Shown piece after piece: positions 56,726 to 64,000 of a DNA stretch of 64,000 nucleotides (position 1 is its first letter; every line of letters begins with the position of its first letter). Origin of the DNA: Actinomadura sp. 6K520 (GTDB lineage: Bacteria; Actinomycetota; Actinomycetes; Streptosporangiales; Streptosporangiaceae); the NCBI RefSeq assembly GCF_004349245.1, contig NZ_SMLC01000020.1, forward strand, positions 1-64,000, written 5' to 3'. A program made the position numbers and the translations under genes. The notes below the pieces were generated by a model. That model searched no databases, was not told the origin of the DNA, and saw only the letters and a list, made by a program, of their open reading frames with translations.

Positions 56726-57594
56726 TGTCCGCAGACGTCCGCGACGACGCCGTGTTCGCCGGCACGCTGGCGGAACTGACCTGGCACGAGGTCGAGCGCG
56801 CCGCGCGCTCCGGGGCGGTCCTGCTGTGGGCGTTCGGCGTGATCGAGCAGCACGGCCCGCACCTGCCGACCGGGACGGACGTCTACCTCCCCGGGGCCCG
56901 GCTGCGCGCCGTCCGGGCGCTGCTGGCCGAACGCGGCGTGGAGGCGCTGATCATGCCGCCCTACTACTGGGGCGTCAACGTCGTGTCCGGCGCCTTCCCC
57001 GCGTCCTACGGCGTGCGGCCCGAACTGATGCGCGAGGTGATGGCCGACCTCCTCGCCGGGATGGCGCGCGACGGCTTCCGGCACGTGTTCTGCTTCTCCG
57101 GCCACGGCGACGCGCTGCACAACCGCACCGTGCACGACGGGATCCGCGCCGCCCGCGAGCGCGCGGACGTGGACGCGAGCTTCGTGACCGAGCCGGCGCT
57201 CGCCCGCCGCATCGGCCTCGACCTCGACGACCCCTGCCTGACGCTCTGCGGCCCCGACGAGCCGCCTCCGGACGGCCCGCCCGACGTCCACGCCGGACAC
57301 TGGGAGACCTCCCTGATGATGCACACCCACCCCGGGCTGGTGCGCGAGGAGACCCGCGCCCGGCTGGCGCCCACCGGCCTGGGCCCCCGCGAGCTGGCCG
57401 TCTGGCGCCGGGGCCACGAACACGCCCGCCGTGTCACCCCGGACGGCTACTTCGGCGACCCGGCGGCGGCCGACGCGGCCGAGGGGCGGCGGCTGCACGC
57501 CGACGCCGCCGGGCACGCCGCCGACGCCATCGCGCTCCGGCTGCGCCGGACCGCGCCGCCCACCCCGAATCCCGGACGGAGGAACAATGGCTGA
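56722..57594 (+). CDS. Creatininase-family amidohydrolase
   Basis: A 290-residue member of the creatinine amidohydrolase family, which hydrolyses cyclic or linear amides with a dinuclear metal site. Ligand motifs are visible: GVIEQHGPHLPTGTDVYL (E, H, D), CFSGHGDALHNRT (H) and HAGHWETSLMM (E). The true substrate is not creatinine by context; an amide- or lactam-bearing aromatic compound is my inference. It shares the ATGA overlap with the ATPase gene and ends 8 bases inside the LigB-like gene. Mycofactocin peptidase MftE is in the same family, but the context does not fit it. Confidence 0.88.
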   Translation: MMSADVRDDAVFAGTLAELTWHEVERAARSGAVLLWAFGVIEQHGPHLPTGTDVYLPGARLRAVRALLAERGVEALIMPPYYWGVNVVSGAFPASYGVRPELMREVMADLLAGMARDGFRHVFCFSGHGDALHNRTVHDGIRAARERADVDASFVTEPALARRIGLDLDDPCLTLCGPDEPPPDGPPDVHAGHWETSLMMHTHPGLVREETRARLAPTGLGPRELAVWRRGHEHARRVTPDGYFGDPAAADAAEGRRLHADAAGHAADAIALRLRRTAPPTPNPGRRNNG

Positions 57595-58435
57595 AATCAG
57601 CGTCGCCATGGCCGCGAGCCATGCTCCCGGCCTCACCGGCTGGTTCGACAAGGCACCCGAGCCCGACCAGCGGACGGTTCGCGCGGCCTACGCCGAGATC
57701 CGCGAGGCCCTCGTGGAGTCCCGCACCGACGTGCTGCTGATCATCGCCAACGACCACATCGCGAACTCGAAGGTCACCGACTACCCGAACTTCACGTTCG
57801 GCACGGCCGATCGGCACCGCGGCCCGGACGAGTGGTTCAAGCCCTGGCTGCGCGTCCCGGACTACGAGCTCCCCGGCCGCCCGGACGTGGCCGACGTCCT
57901 CTACCAGAGCGTCAAGGACCTCGCGCCCCGCGTGCGCGCCGTCCCCGAGAACCTGCGCTACGACGACAACATCTCCGTCCCGGTCACCCTGGCCGACGTC
58001 GTCTCGACGGGCATCGCGGTCGTCCCGCTGCTGCAGAACTGCACCGTTCCGCCCGTCCCGGACGAGCGGGTCTGCTATTCGCTCGGCCAGGCCCTCGGCG
58101 ACGCCATCCGGAACCGCCTGCCCGAGGGGCTGCGGGTCGGCCTGCTCGGCTCGGGCGGCCTGTCCCACGAGCCGGGCGGGCCGCGCTACCTGGAGATCGA
58201 CGAGAAGTTCGACCGCCGGTGGCTGGACCTCCTGGTCGACGGCGACCACGAGAGGGTCCTGTCGGAGGCCACGTTCGAGGCCATGGAACGGGCGGGCTCC
58301 GGCGGCACCGCGGAACTGCTGTCCTGGGTGGTCGTCATGGGCGCGATCGGCCCCCGCCCGTGCCGGAACCTGGGCTACGCCGCCGTCGACCAGTGGCGCT
58401 GCGGGTTCGGCGCCGTCCGATGGGAGCTGCCGTGA
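57587..58435 (+). CDS. Class III extradiol ring-cleavage dioxygenase, catalytic LigB-like subunit
   Basis: A 282-residue LigB-superfamily protein that would cleave a catechol- or aminophenol-type ring with Fe(II). Positions match LigB well: ligands H12 (AASHAPG), H57 (ANDHIAN) and E243 ([11 protein letters not shown]), and catalytic base H194 (GSGGLSHEPGG). The ATG has GGAGG upstream. It overlaps the creatininase-family gene and is followed immediately by its small LigA-like partner, the reverse of the ligA-ligB order. The aromatic substrate is unknown. Confidence 0.9.
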   Translation: MAEISVAMAASHAPGLTGWFDKAPEPDQRTVRAAYAEIREALVESRTDVLLIIANDHIANSKVTDYPNFTFGTADRHRGPDEWFKPWLRVPDYELPGRPDVADVLYQSVKDLAPRVRAVPENLRYDDNISVPVTLADVVSTGIAVVPLLQNCTVPPVPDERVCYSLGQALGDAIRNRLPEGLRVGLLGSGGLSHEPGGPRYLEIDEKFDRRWLDLLVDGDHERVLSEATFEAMERAGSGGTAELLSWVVVMGAIGPRPCRNLGYAAVDQWRCGFGAVRWELP

Positions 58436-58797
58436 CACCGACGACGGGACGAACCGACGAGCCGGAGACGGCACTGGAGCACTTCGACCCCCGGCTGCGG
58501 GCCAACGACCTGGTGCAGGACCTGAAGTGGGACCCGGAACTGCGGGCCCGCTTCGAGTCCGACGAGCGGGCGGTGCTGGACGCCTACCCGCTCACCGCGG
58601 CGGAGCGCACCGCGATCCGCGACCGGGACTTCCGCCGGCTGTTCGAGCTCGGCCTGCACCCCTACCTGCTCGCCCAGCTCTCCCGGCTGATCCACGGCAC
58701 GGGCGAGCAGGCCGGCTCCTCCGGCGCGGCGACCGCGCTGATCAGATCGCTGCTGGGGGACCGGTACGACGCCTACATGGCGGAGCGCGGTGAGTAG
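58432..58797 (+). CDS. LigA-like small subunit of extradiol dioxygenase
   Basis: A 121-residue helical protein of the LigA family (protocatechuate 4,5-dioxygenase alpha-type). Stretches DLVQDLKWDPELRARFESD, YPLTAAERTAIRDRDFRRLF and LGLHPYLLAQLSRLIHG are typical and form a lid over the LigB active site in related enzymes. GTG at 58432 overlaps the previous stop (GTGA); an in-frame ATG at 58420 is an alternative start. Confidence 0.87.
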   Translation: MTPTTGRTDEPETALEHFDPRLRANDLVQDLKWDPELRARFESDERAVLDAYPLTAAERTAIRDRDFRRLFELGLHPYLLAQLSRLIHGTGEQAGSSGAATALIRSLLGDRYDAYMAERGE

Positions 58798-59869
58798 CAC
58801 CCCGCCCGTGATCGACGTCCACACCCACGCGATGCCGATGCCGCTGCTGCGCGAGCTGGAGCGCCGGGGTCTCGCCGACCTGTCCCGGAGCGCGGAACGG
58901 GTGCTGCTCCTCGACCCGGACGTCTGCGGGCTCGCACCCGGATCGCCCATCCCGCTGGCGCCCGAGCAGCACGACATGGAGCGCCGCCTGGCCGCCATGA
59001 CCGCGATGGGGGTCGACCACCAGGTCGTGGCCGCACCGCCGTTCGTGTTCGCCTCCGAGTCCGGCGACGACCGGCTCGTGCTGGCGGTGACGCGGCTCGT
59101 CAACGACGCGCTCGCCGAGTTCGCCGCCGGTTCGGGCGGGCGCCTGTCCGCCCTGGCCACGGTGCCGGTGGGGCATCCCGGCGCGGTGCCGGAGCTGGCC
59201 CGCTGCCTGGACGAACTCGGCATGGTCGGCGCCACCATGGGCACCTTCGGCGGCGGCCGGGAACTCGACGACCCGGTCAACGAGGAGCTGTGGCGGGAAC
59301 TCGCCGCGCGGCGCAGCTTCACGCTGCTGCACCCGAGCCGCGTCTCGTCCCGCGACCGGCTGGCGGACTACCACCTGGTCCAGCTGCTCGGCTACCCGAT
59401 GGAGACGGCCCTGGCGACGGCCCGGCTCATCTTCGGCGGCGTCCTCGACCGGCACGACCTCGTGCTCTGCCTCGCGCACGGCGGCGGGTGCGTCCCCGCC
59501 GTCGGCGGCCGCCTGGACCTCGGCTGGCGGCGCAAGACGGTCGCCCGGGTGACGAAGCGCACGCCGAGCGACTACCTGCGCCGGCTCCTGTACGACACGG
59601 CGGTGTTCGACACCGGGGTCCTCGGGCGGCTGGTCGAGGACATGACGGCCGCGCACGTCCTCCTCGGCACCGACGCCCCCTTCGACCTCGCCGACGACGA
59701 CCCCCTGGGAGCCGTTCGGGCACTCGGCGTCGACGCCGGGCGGCAGGCTGCCATCCTTGGCGGCAACGCCGCGCGGCTCCTCGGCGCCCGGGCCGTCCCA
59801 GCGGCCCGCAGCGGCCGGACCGGGCCGCCCAGGTCACTCTCCACCACCGTCGAAGGACACACATCATGA
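58790..59869 (+). CDS. Amidohydrolase-2 / ACMSD-like decarboxylase
   Basis: A 359-residue metal-dependent TIM-barrel protein related to 2-amino-3-carboxymuconate 6-semialdehyde decarboxylase. The metal site is visible as VIDVHTHAMPMP (HxH), LLHPSR, CLAHGGGCVPAVGGR and LLGTDAPFDLA. In meta-cleavage routes such enzymes remove a carboxylate from the ring-fission product. The GTG start at 58790 overlaps the LigA-like gene by 8 bases. The last 30 residues are A-, R- and G-rich and probably disordered. Confidence 0.88.
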   Translation: MSSTPPVIDVHTHAMPMPLLRELERRGLADLSRSAERVLLLDPDVCGLAPGSPIPLAPEQHDMERRLAAMTAMGVDHQVVAAPPFVFASESGDDRLVLAVTRLVNDALAEFAAGSGGRLSALATVPVGHPGAVPELARCLDELGMVGATMGTFGGGRELDDPVNEELWRELAARRSFTLLHPSRVSSRDRLADYHLVQLLGYPMETALATARLIFGGVLDRHDLVLCLAHGGGCVPAVGGRLDLGWRRKTVARVTKRTPSDYLRRLLYDTAVFDTGVLGRLVEDMTAAHVLLGTDAPFDLADDDPLGAVRALGVDAGRQAAILGGNAARLLGARAVPAARSGRTGPPRSLSTTVEGHTS

Positions 59870-60600
59870 GCACCGACAAGGCGGCGGCCGAGCTGCCCCG
59901 GCTCTCGCTGGCCGAGGCCGTCGCCAAGAGGATCGAGGCGCGCATCGCCGAGGAGGCCCTGCCGACCGGGCACCGCCTCGGCACCCGCGACAGCCTGCGC
60001 CGCGAGTTCGACGTGGCCGCCGCGACGTTCAACGAGACGGTCCGGCTGCTGGCCGCGCGCGGCACGGTCTCCGTCCGGCCGGGCGTCAAGGGCGGGATCT
60101 TCGTCGCCTCCCCGCCGCCGCTGGTGCGGCTGGGCCGCAAGATGCTCGAACTCAGCGGGGACTCGGTCTCGGTCTCCGACTGCCTGGTGATGCGGGACGC
60201 GCTGGAGCCGCTGCTCGCGCAGGAGGCCATGCGGCACCGCACCGACGCCGACGTCGCCGACCTGCGGCGGCTGGCCGAGGAGATGGCCGCGGCGCGCGAG
60301 TCGGCGGACATCGTCGGCTACCTCGCCGCCAACTGGGCCCTGCACCGCCGGATCGCCGAGATCACCCCCAACAAGGTCCTCCAGCACACCTACGTGTCCC
60401 TGCTGGAGTTCGTGGAGAACCGGCTCCGGGGCGTCACGCCCGACGAGCCGGGCGAGGAGGGCCCGGTCGCGGGGGACGTGGACGGGCCCGCGGTCCACCG
60501 GGAACTGGTGGAGGCCATCGCGGGCGACGACCCGCAACGCCTGTCCGCGGCCGTCGCGGCGCACGCGTCCCTGACCGCGTCCCGGAGGGGCGGGGCATGA
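59866..60600 (+). CDS. GntR (FadR-type) transcriptional regulator
   Basis: A 244-residue regulator with an N-terminal winged HTH (LAEAVAKRIEARIAEEALPT, then LRREFDVAAATFNETVRLLA) and a helical FCD-type ligand domain. Metal-site residues typical of FCD are suggested by the mid and late histidines (LHRRIAEI and AVHRELVEAI). It is embedded inside the operon with 4-base overlaps on both sides, so its level follows operon expression and autoregulation is likely. The palindromes at 52.2 kb are candidate operators. Confidence 0.9.
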   Translation: MSTDKAAAELPRLSLAEAVAKRIEARIAEEALPTGHRLGTRDSLRREFDVAAATFNETVRLLAARGTVSVRPGVKGGIFVASPPPLVRLGRKMLELSGDSVSVSDCLVMRDALEPLLAQEAMRHRTDADVADLRRLAEEMAAARESADIVGYLAANWALHRRIAEITPNKVLQHTYVSLLEFVENRLRGVTPDEPGEEGPVAGDVDGPAVHRELVEAIAGDDPQRLSAAVAAHASLTASRRGGA

Positions 60601-61202
60601 GCGGCCCGCGGACGGCCCTGGTCGTCATCGACATGCAGAACGACTACTGCCACCCCGACGGCGTGTTCGCGGCGGCCGGGCTCCGCGTCGCCGGCCTGGA
60701 CGAGCTCGTCGGGAACGTCAACACCCTCGCCGCGGCCGCCCGCGCCGCCGGCGACCCGGTCGTCTGGGTGCGGATGGAGTGGGCCGAGGACGCCGAGGTG
60801 GGCCTGCTCGCCGAGCGGAGCCCGTTCCTGCGCGAGGAGGGCCTCAGGCGCGGGACCTGGGGCTGCGAGCTGGTCTCCGGCCTGGACCGCGCGCCCGGCG
60901 ACCACGAGGTCGTCAAGCCCCGCTTCGACGCGTTCCACCGCACCGGGCTGGCGGACCTGCTGCGCGACCTCGGCGCCGGCGCGCTCGTGGTGGCGGGTGT
61001 GCGCACCGACTTCTGCGTGGAGTCGACCGTCCGGTCCGCCTTCTTCCGCGACCTGCGGGTGATCGTGCCCCGGGAGGCCGTCGCCGGCTACTTCCAGGAC
61101 CTGCACGCGCACAGCCTGCGCCTGATGGGCACCGTCTTCGCCGAGGTCACCACCCTCGGCGACGCGGCCGCCGCGTTCGGCCGGCCGCCGGGCGGCCGCT
61201 GA
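60597..61202 (+). CDS. Isochorismatase-fold cysteine hydrolase
   Basis: A 201-residue hydrolase with the catalytic triad in its usual motifs: aspartate in VVIDMQNDYCHPDG, lysine in EVVKPRFDAFHRTG and cysteine in GVRTDFCVESTVRSAF. The family includes maleamate amidohydrolase, N-carbamoylsarcosine amidohydrolase and related amide hydrolases. In this operon it may hydrolyse an open-chain amide such as a muconamate-type intermediate, which is inference only. ATGA overlap with the GntR gene; its stop shares one base with the tautomerase start. Confidence 0.9.
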   Translation: MSGPRTALVVIDMQNDYCHPDGVFAAAGLRVAGLDELVGNVNTLAAAARAAGDPVVWVRMEWAEDAEVGLLAERSPFLREEGLRRGTWGCELVSGLDRAPGDHEVVKPRFDAFHRTGLADLLRDLGAGALVVAGVRTDFCVESTVRSAFFRDLRVIVPREAVAGYFQDLHAHSLRLMGTVFAEVTTLGDAAAAFGRPPGGR

Positions 61203-61399
61203 TGCCGCTGATCGAGGTGAGCCTGGTCGAGGGCCGCCCGCCGGAGCAGCTGCGCGCGCTCATCAGCCGGCTGACGGACGCGGCGGAGGCCGCCATCGGC
61301 GCGCCCCGCGCCAGTATCCGCGTCATCCTCCGGGAGGTGCCCGCCGCGCACTGGGCCGCCGGGGACGTGACGATCGAGGAACGCAACGAGGAGCAGTGA
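61202..61399 (+). CDS. 4-oxalocrotonate tautomerase family protein
   Basis: A 65-residue protein with the essential proline directly after the initiator methionine (MPLIEVSLVEGRPPEQ), and arginines in the ASIRVILREV strand matching the catalytic arginine region. Such tautomerases convert 2-hydroxymuconate to 2-oxo-3-hexenedioate. The size is that of a classical small 4-OT subunit. It is placed between the isochorismatase-fold and semialdehyde dehydrogenase genes with start/stop overlaps. Confidence 0.92.
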   Translation: MPLIEVSLVEGRPPEQLRALISRLTDAAEAAIGAPRASIRVILREVPAAHWAAGDVTIEERNEEQ

Positions 61400-62823
61400 T
61401 GGACCTGATACCGCATGTCATCGACGGCCGCGAGACCGGGTCGGGCGAGCGGTTCCCCACCGTCGACCCGTACACCCGGCGGCCGTGGGCGCAGGTGGCG
61501 CTCGGCGGCCGGGACGAGGCGGGCCGGGCGGTGACCGCCGCCCGGCGCGCCTTCGACGAGGGCCCCTGGCCGCGGATGGGGTTCGCCGAGCGCGGCGCGA
61601 TCCTGCACCGGCTCGCCGACCTCGTCGAGGCCAACCTCCACGACCTCGCGATGGCCGACACCACCGACATGGGCAAGCCCATCGCGGACACGAGGTCGAA
61701 GGACGTGCCGCGGTCGGCGGCCAACTTCCGCTTCTTCGCCGACCACGCGCGGCTGTCGTCCGCCGAGACCCTGCCGATGGACAGCGGACACCACGCCTAC
61801 ACCCGGTACGAGCCCGCCGGTGTCGTCGCGGCCATCGCGCCGTGGAACTTCCCGCTGATGCTGGAGACCTGGAAGGTCGCCCCCGCGCTGGCGTGGGGCA
61901 ACACGGTGGTGCTGAAGCCCGCCGAGCAGACGCCCGCGTCGGCGGCCCTGCTGGCGAGGCTGGCGCTGGAGGCCGGGATGCCGCCCGGCGTGCTGAACGT
62001 CGTCCACGGCTTCGGCCCGGGCTCGGCGGGCGAGGCGCTGACCACCGACCCGCGCGTGGACCGCATCACCTTCACCGGCGAGTCCGCCACCGGCCGCGCC
62101 ATCGCCGCCGCGGCGGCGGCGAACCTCACCCCGGTCAGCTTCGAGCTGGGCGGCAAGGGCGCCAACCTGGTGTTCGCCGACGCGGACCTCGACCTCGCCG
62201 TCTCCTGGTCGGTGAAGGCCATCTTCAGCAACGCGGGCCAGGTGTGCCTGGCCGGAAGCCGCCTGTTCGTCCAGCGGGAGGTCCACGACCGTTTCCTGGA
62301 GCGGTTCGTCTCCGCCGCCGAGGCGCTGGTCCCCGGCGACCCGAAGGACCCCGCGACCCAGCTGGGTCCGCTGGCCTCCGAGGAGCACTACGCGAAGGTG
62401 ATGGACTACATCGACGGGGTTCCGGGCGACGGGGGCAAGCTCGCCACCGGGGGCGCGGGCGGCGAGGGGCTGTTCGTGCGGCCGACCGTCGTCCTCGACG
62501 CGCCGCCGGACGCGCGGGTGCGCCGCGAGGAGATCTTCGGACCGGTGGTCGTCGTCACGCCCTTCGACACCGAGGACGAGGCGGTCGCCGCGGCCAACGA
62601 CACCCGGTACGGGCTGAACGCCATGGTGTTCACCGAGAACCTCTCCCGGGCGCACCGCGTCTCGGCCGCCCTGAGGGCCGGCACGGTGTGGACGAACTGC
62701 TTCTTCGTCCGCGACCTGCGCGCGCCGTTCGGCGGCGTCGGGGACTCCGGCATCGGCCGCGAAGGCGGAACCTTCAGCCGCGAGTTCTTCACCGAGCCCA
62801 AGGCCGCCGTCATGGCGATCTGA
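61399..62823 (+). CDS. 2-hydroxymuconic (or aminomuconic) semialdehyde dehydrogenase
   Basis: A 474-residue NAD-dependent aldehyde dehydrogenase. Cofactor motif APWNFPLMLETWKVAPALAW, general-base glutamate in SFELGGKGANLVFADAD, nucleophilic cysteine in NAGQVCLAGSRLFVQ and the C-terminal PFGGVGDSGIGREGG are intact. The overall pattern is that of the HMSDH/AMSDH branch (DmpC, XylG, NbaE-like), and the operon context supports oxidation of a ring-fission semialdehyde. The ATG at 61399 shares its A with the preceding TGA. It is the last gene of the catabolic operon. Confidence 0.93.
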   Translation: MDLIPHVIDGRETGSGERFPTVDPYTRRPWAQVALGGRDEAGRAVTAARRAFDEGPWPRMGFAERGAILHRLADLVEANLHDLAMADTTDMGKPIADTRSKDVPRSAANFRFFADHARLSSAETLPMDSGHHAYTRYEPAGVVAAIAPWNFPLMLETWKVAPALAWGNTVVLKPAEQTPASAALLARLALEAGMPPGVLNVVHGFGPGSAGEALTTDPRVDRITFTGESATGRAIAAAAAANLTPVSFELGGKGANLVFADADLDLAVSWSVKAIFSNAGQVCLAGSRLFVQREVHDRFLERFVSAAEALVPGDPKDPATQLGPLASEEHYAKVMDYIDGVPGDGGKLATGGAGGEGLFVRPTVVLDAPPDARVRREEIFGPVVVVTPFDTEDEAVAAANDTRYGLNAMVFTENLSRAHRVSAALRAGTVWTNCFFVRDLRAPFGGVGDSGIGREGGTFSREFFTEPKAAVMAI

Positions 62824-62841
62824 GCGGGTCCGGGCCCCATG

Positions 62842-62861
62842 CTTCCCGCGGCGGCGGGAAG
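62842..62861 (+). terminator. Strong hairpin between the catabolic operon and the DUF488 gene
   Basis: A perfect 8-bp stem, CTTCCCGC and GCGGGAAG, with a GGCG loop lies 18 bases after the dehydrogenase stop. Its 3' arm merges with the purine-rich ribosome-binding region of the next gene, so it may terminate the operon, mask that start, or do both. Confidence 0.55.
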
Positions 62862-62870
62862 GGGGACCGT

Positions 62871-63422
62871 GTGGAGCCGCTCATCACCTTCGGTCACGGC
62901 GTCGCCGGGCGCGCGGAACTGGCGCCCCTGCTCCGGGACGCCGGGGTGCGGCGGGTGGTGGACGTGCGCACCGCCCCGGGCAGCCGCCGCAACCCCGACG
63001 CGCGGCGCGACGACCTGGCGGAGTGGCTGCCCACCGCGGGGATCGGGTACCGGTGGGAGCGGCGGCTCGGCGGCTTCCGGCGGGCGGCGCCGGACTCGCC
63101 CGACACGTTCTGGCGCAACGCCTCCTTCCGCGGGTACGCCGGGCACACCCGCGCCCCCGAGTTCCTGGCCGCCATGGACGACCTGCTGGGCGAGGCCGGG
63201 TGGGATGAGGCCGGGGAGGACCGCACTGCCGTCATGTGCAGCGAGTCGGTGTGGTGGCGCTGCCACCGCAGGCTCATCGCCGACTTCGCGGTGCTGGCCC
63301 GCGGCCGGGCCGTGCTGCACCTCGCCCACGACGGCCGCCTCACCGAGCATCCGCCCACGTCCGGGGCGCGCCTGCGGGACGACGGGCTCCTCGTCTACGA
63401 CGGCGCCGACCCGTCAGGCTGA
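62871..63422 (+). CDS. DUF488 family protein
   Basis: A 183-residue protein of unknown biochemical function. It shows the DUF488 hallmarks: ITFGHGVAGRAELAPLLRDAGV near the start (split over residues 5-26), VVDVRTAPGSRRNPD, RLGGFRR and the late CSESVWWRCHRRLIAD with clustered cysteines and histidine. GTG at 62871 follows a GGGAAGGGGG site that overlaps a hairpin. Its 3' end overlaps the convergent mftF fragment by 9 bases. No pathway link to the preceding operon is evident. Confidence 0.88.
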   Translation: MEPLITFGHGVAGRAELAPLLRDAGVRRVVDVRTAPGSRRNPDARRDDLAEWLPTAGIGYRWERRLGGFRRAAPDSPDTFWRNASFRGYAGHTRAPEFLAAMDDLLGEAGWDEAGEDRTAVMCSESVWWRCHRRLIADFAVLARGRAVLHLAHDGRLTEHPPTSGARLRDDGLLVYDGADPSG

Positions 63423-64000
63423 CCGGCGCGGGACCTTCGGGAGGCGGACGTCCGGGCGCAGGGGAGCGGCCGAACGCGCACGGGCGGACGCGGCCGTGAC
63501 CCCGGACCCGTACGCCACGTCCTCGGTGAGCCGCAGAAGGGTGTAGCGGACCGGGTCGACCGGCGGCCGTTCCCGCAGCCACTCCAGCCCGATCGGCGCC
63601 AGCATCGCCGCGGCGGCGGTGCGGGCCAGGCGGCTGCGCGGGGCGGCCGCCAGGGCGAGCAGCCCGAGCGGCCACCATTCGCGGCGCAGCGCATGCCCGA
63701 CGGCGGCGGCGTCGGCGACGACGCCCTTGCCGACCAGGGCGACGGCCAGGCTCCGGCCGCCGGGCAGCCGCGACAGGCGCCGGGTCAGCAGCGCCGCCGA
63801 CACGCCCGCGCACGCGGCGGCCGCACCCGGGCGTCCCCGCGCGAGCAGCGCGAGGACGGCGAGGTTCCAGGCCGACGGGCGGGCGGGGGCGAGCCTGCCG
63901 GGATGCCTCCGGGCCAGGTCGGCGGCGGACGTGCCGTACTCGTGGCGCCGCCGCGCCCAGTCCAGCGGGCGCAGCCGTCCGGTGTGCGTGACGTGGGCGG
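63414..64000 (-). CDS. mftF: Mycofactocin glycosyltransferase MftF, C-terminal part (5' end outside window)
   Basis: The reading frame runs on the minus strand from beyond the window edge to the stop at 63414, giving 195 visible residues. The segment DWARRRHEYGTSAADLARRH, then LAPARPSAWNLAVLAL and, near the end, VRYTLLRLTEDVAYGSGV, matches the C-terminal membrane region of actinobacterial mycofactocin-system glycosyltransferases. Catalytic GT2 motifs lie outside the window. Several hydrophobic helices are visible. Other mft genes would be expected just beyond 64000. Confidence 0.8.
   Translation of the reverse strand, partial: AHVTHTGRLRPLDWARRRHEYGTSAADLARRHPGRLAPARPSAWNLAVLALLARGRPGAAAACAGVSAALLTRRLSRLPGGRSLAVALVGKGVVADAAAVGHALRREWWPLGLLALAAAPRSRLARTAAAAMLAPIGLEWLRERPPVDPVRYTLLRLTEDVAYGSGVTAASARARSAAPLRPDVRLPKVPRRSA

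Noticed and set aside
56722-57594. Mycofactocin peptidase MftE as identity of the creatininase-family gene
   Set aside because: It is the same family and only about 6 kb from mftF, but the gene is longer, lies on the opposite strand and is translationally coupled to importer and dioxygenase genes.

Overview
The window is very GC-rich, with dense operons, GTG starts, many 4-base ATGA/GTGA stop/start overlaps, DmdR/IdeR-type iron boxes and the C-terminal end of a mycofactocin glycosyltransferase gene. It suggests a high-GC filamentous actinobacterium. A Thermomonosporaceae relative such as Actinomadura is my guess and cannot be proved from this sequence alone.

Positions 1-15 kb hold mostly housekeeping and accessory genes: the end of a polytopic membrane protein, dihydroxy-acid dehydratase (ilvD), a TetR regulator, polyphosphate kinase 2, a tandem universal stress protein, an Old Yellow Enzyme-like oxidoreductase, a DASS-type anion permease divergent from a LysR regulator, a large membrane protein with a sigma-like N-terminus, a benzaldehyde-type aldehyde dehydrogenase, and an ArsR-SRPBCC-TIGR03086 operon with a well-formed promoter and operator.

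Positions 15-25 kb form a urea module on the minus strand: urease ureABCFGD (no ureE seen), then the urea ABC importer urtABCDE. Both operons carry TTAA elements at 11-bp spacing upstream, candidate nitrogen-control sites. A hemerythrin-like protein lies upstream of ureA.

Positions 25-52 kb form a hydroxamate siderophore cluster. It encodes an M20 hydrolase, an N-hydroxyornithine formyltransferase, an ornithine N5-monooxygenase, a FepCGD-type importer with its lipoprotein, a 4,698-residue four-module NRPS (A-MT-PCP, three C-A-PCP modules, terminal C domain, no thioesterase), an MbtH-like protein, a heterodimeric ABC exporter with asymmetric ATP sites, and a FhuF-like ferric reductase. Five iron boxes tie most of it to iron repression. 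The third A domain carries the ten-residue code reported for N5-hydroxyornithine.

Positions 52-63 kb form one tightly overlapping plus-strand operon: a vinylpyruvate-hydratase/oxalocrotonate-decarboxylase family enzyme, a TauABC-like importer, a creatininase-family amidohydrolase, a LigB/LigA extradiol dioxygenase, an ACMSD-like amidohydrolase, a GntR regulator, an isochorismatase-fold hydrolase, a 4-oxalocrotonate tautomerase and a 2-hydroxymuconic semialdehyde dehydrogenase. Together these make a meta-cleavage route, probably for a nitrogen-containing or amide-bearing aromatic compound. The substrate is unknown to me, and this is the best candidate in the window for an undescribed pathway. 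The window ends with a DUF488 gene convergent with the mftF fragment. I saw no tRNA, rRNA, CRISPR array, insertion sequence or origin, and no gene-free stretch longer than about 280 bases.
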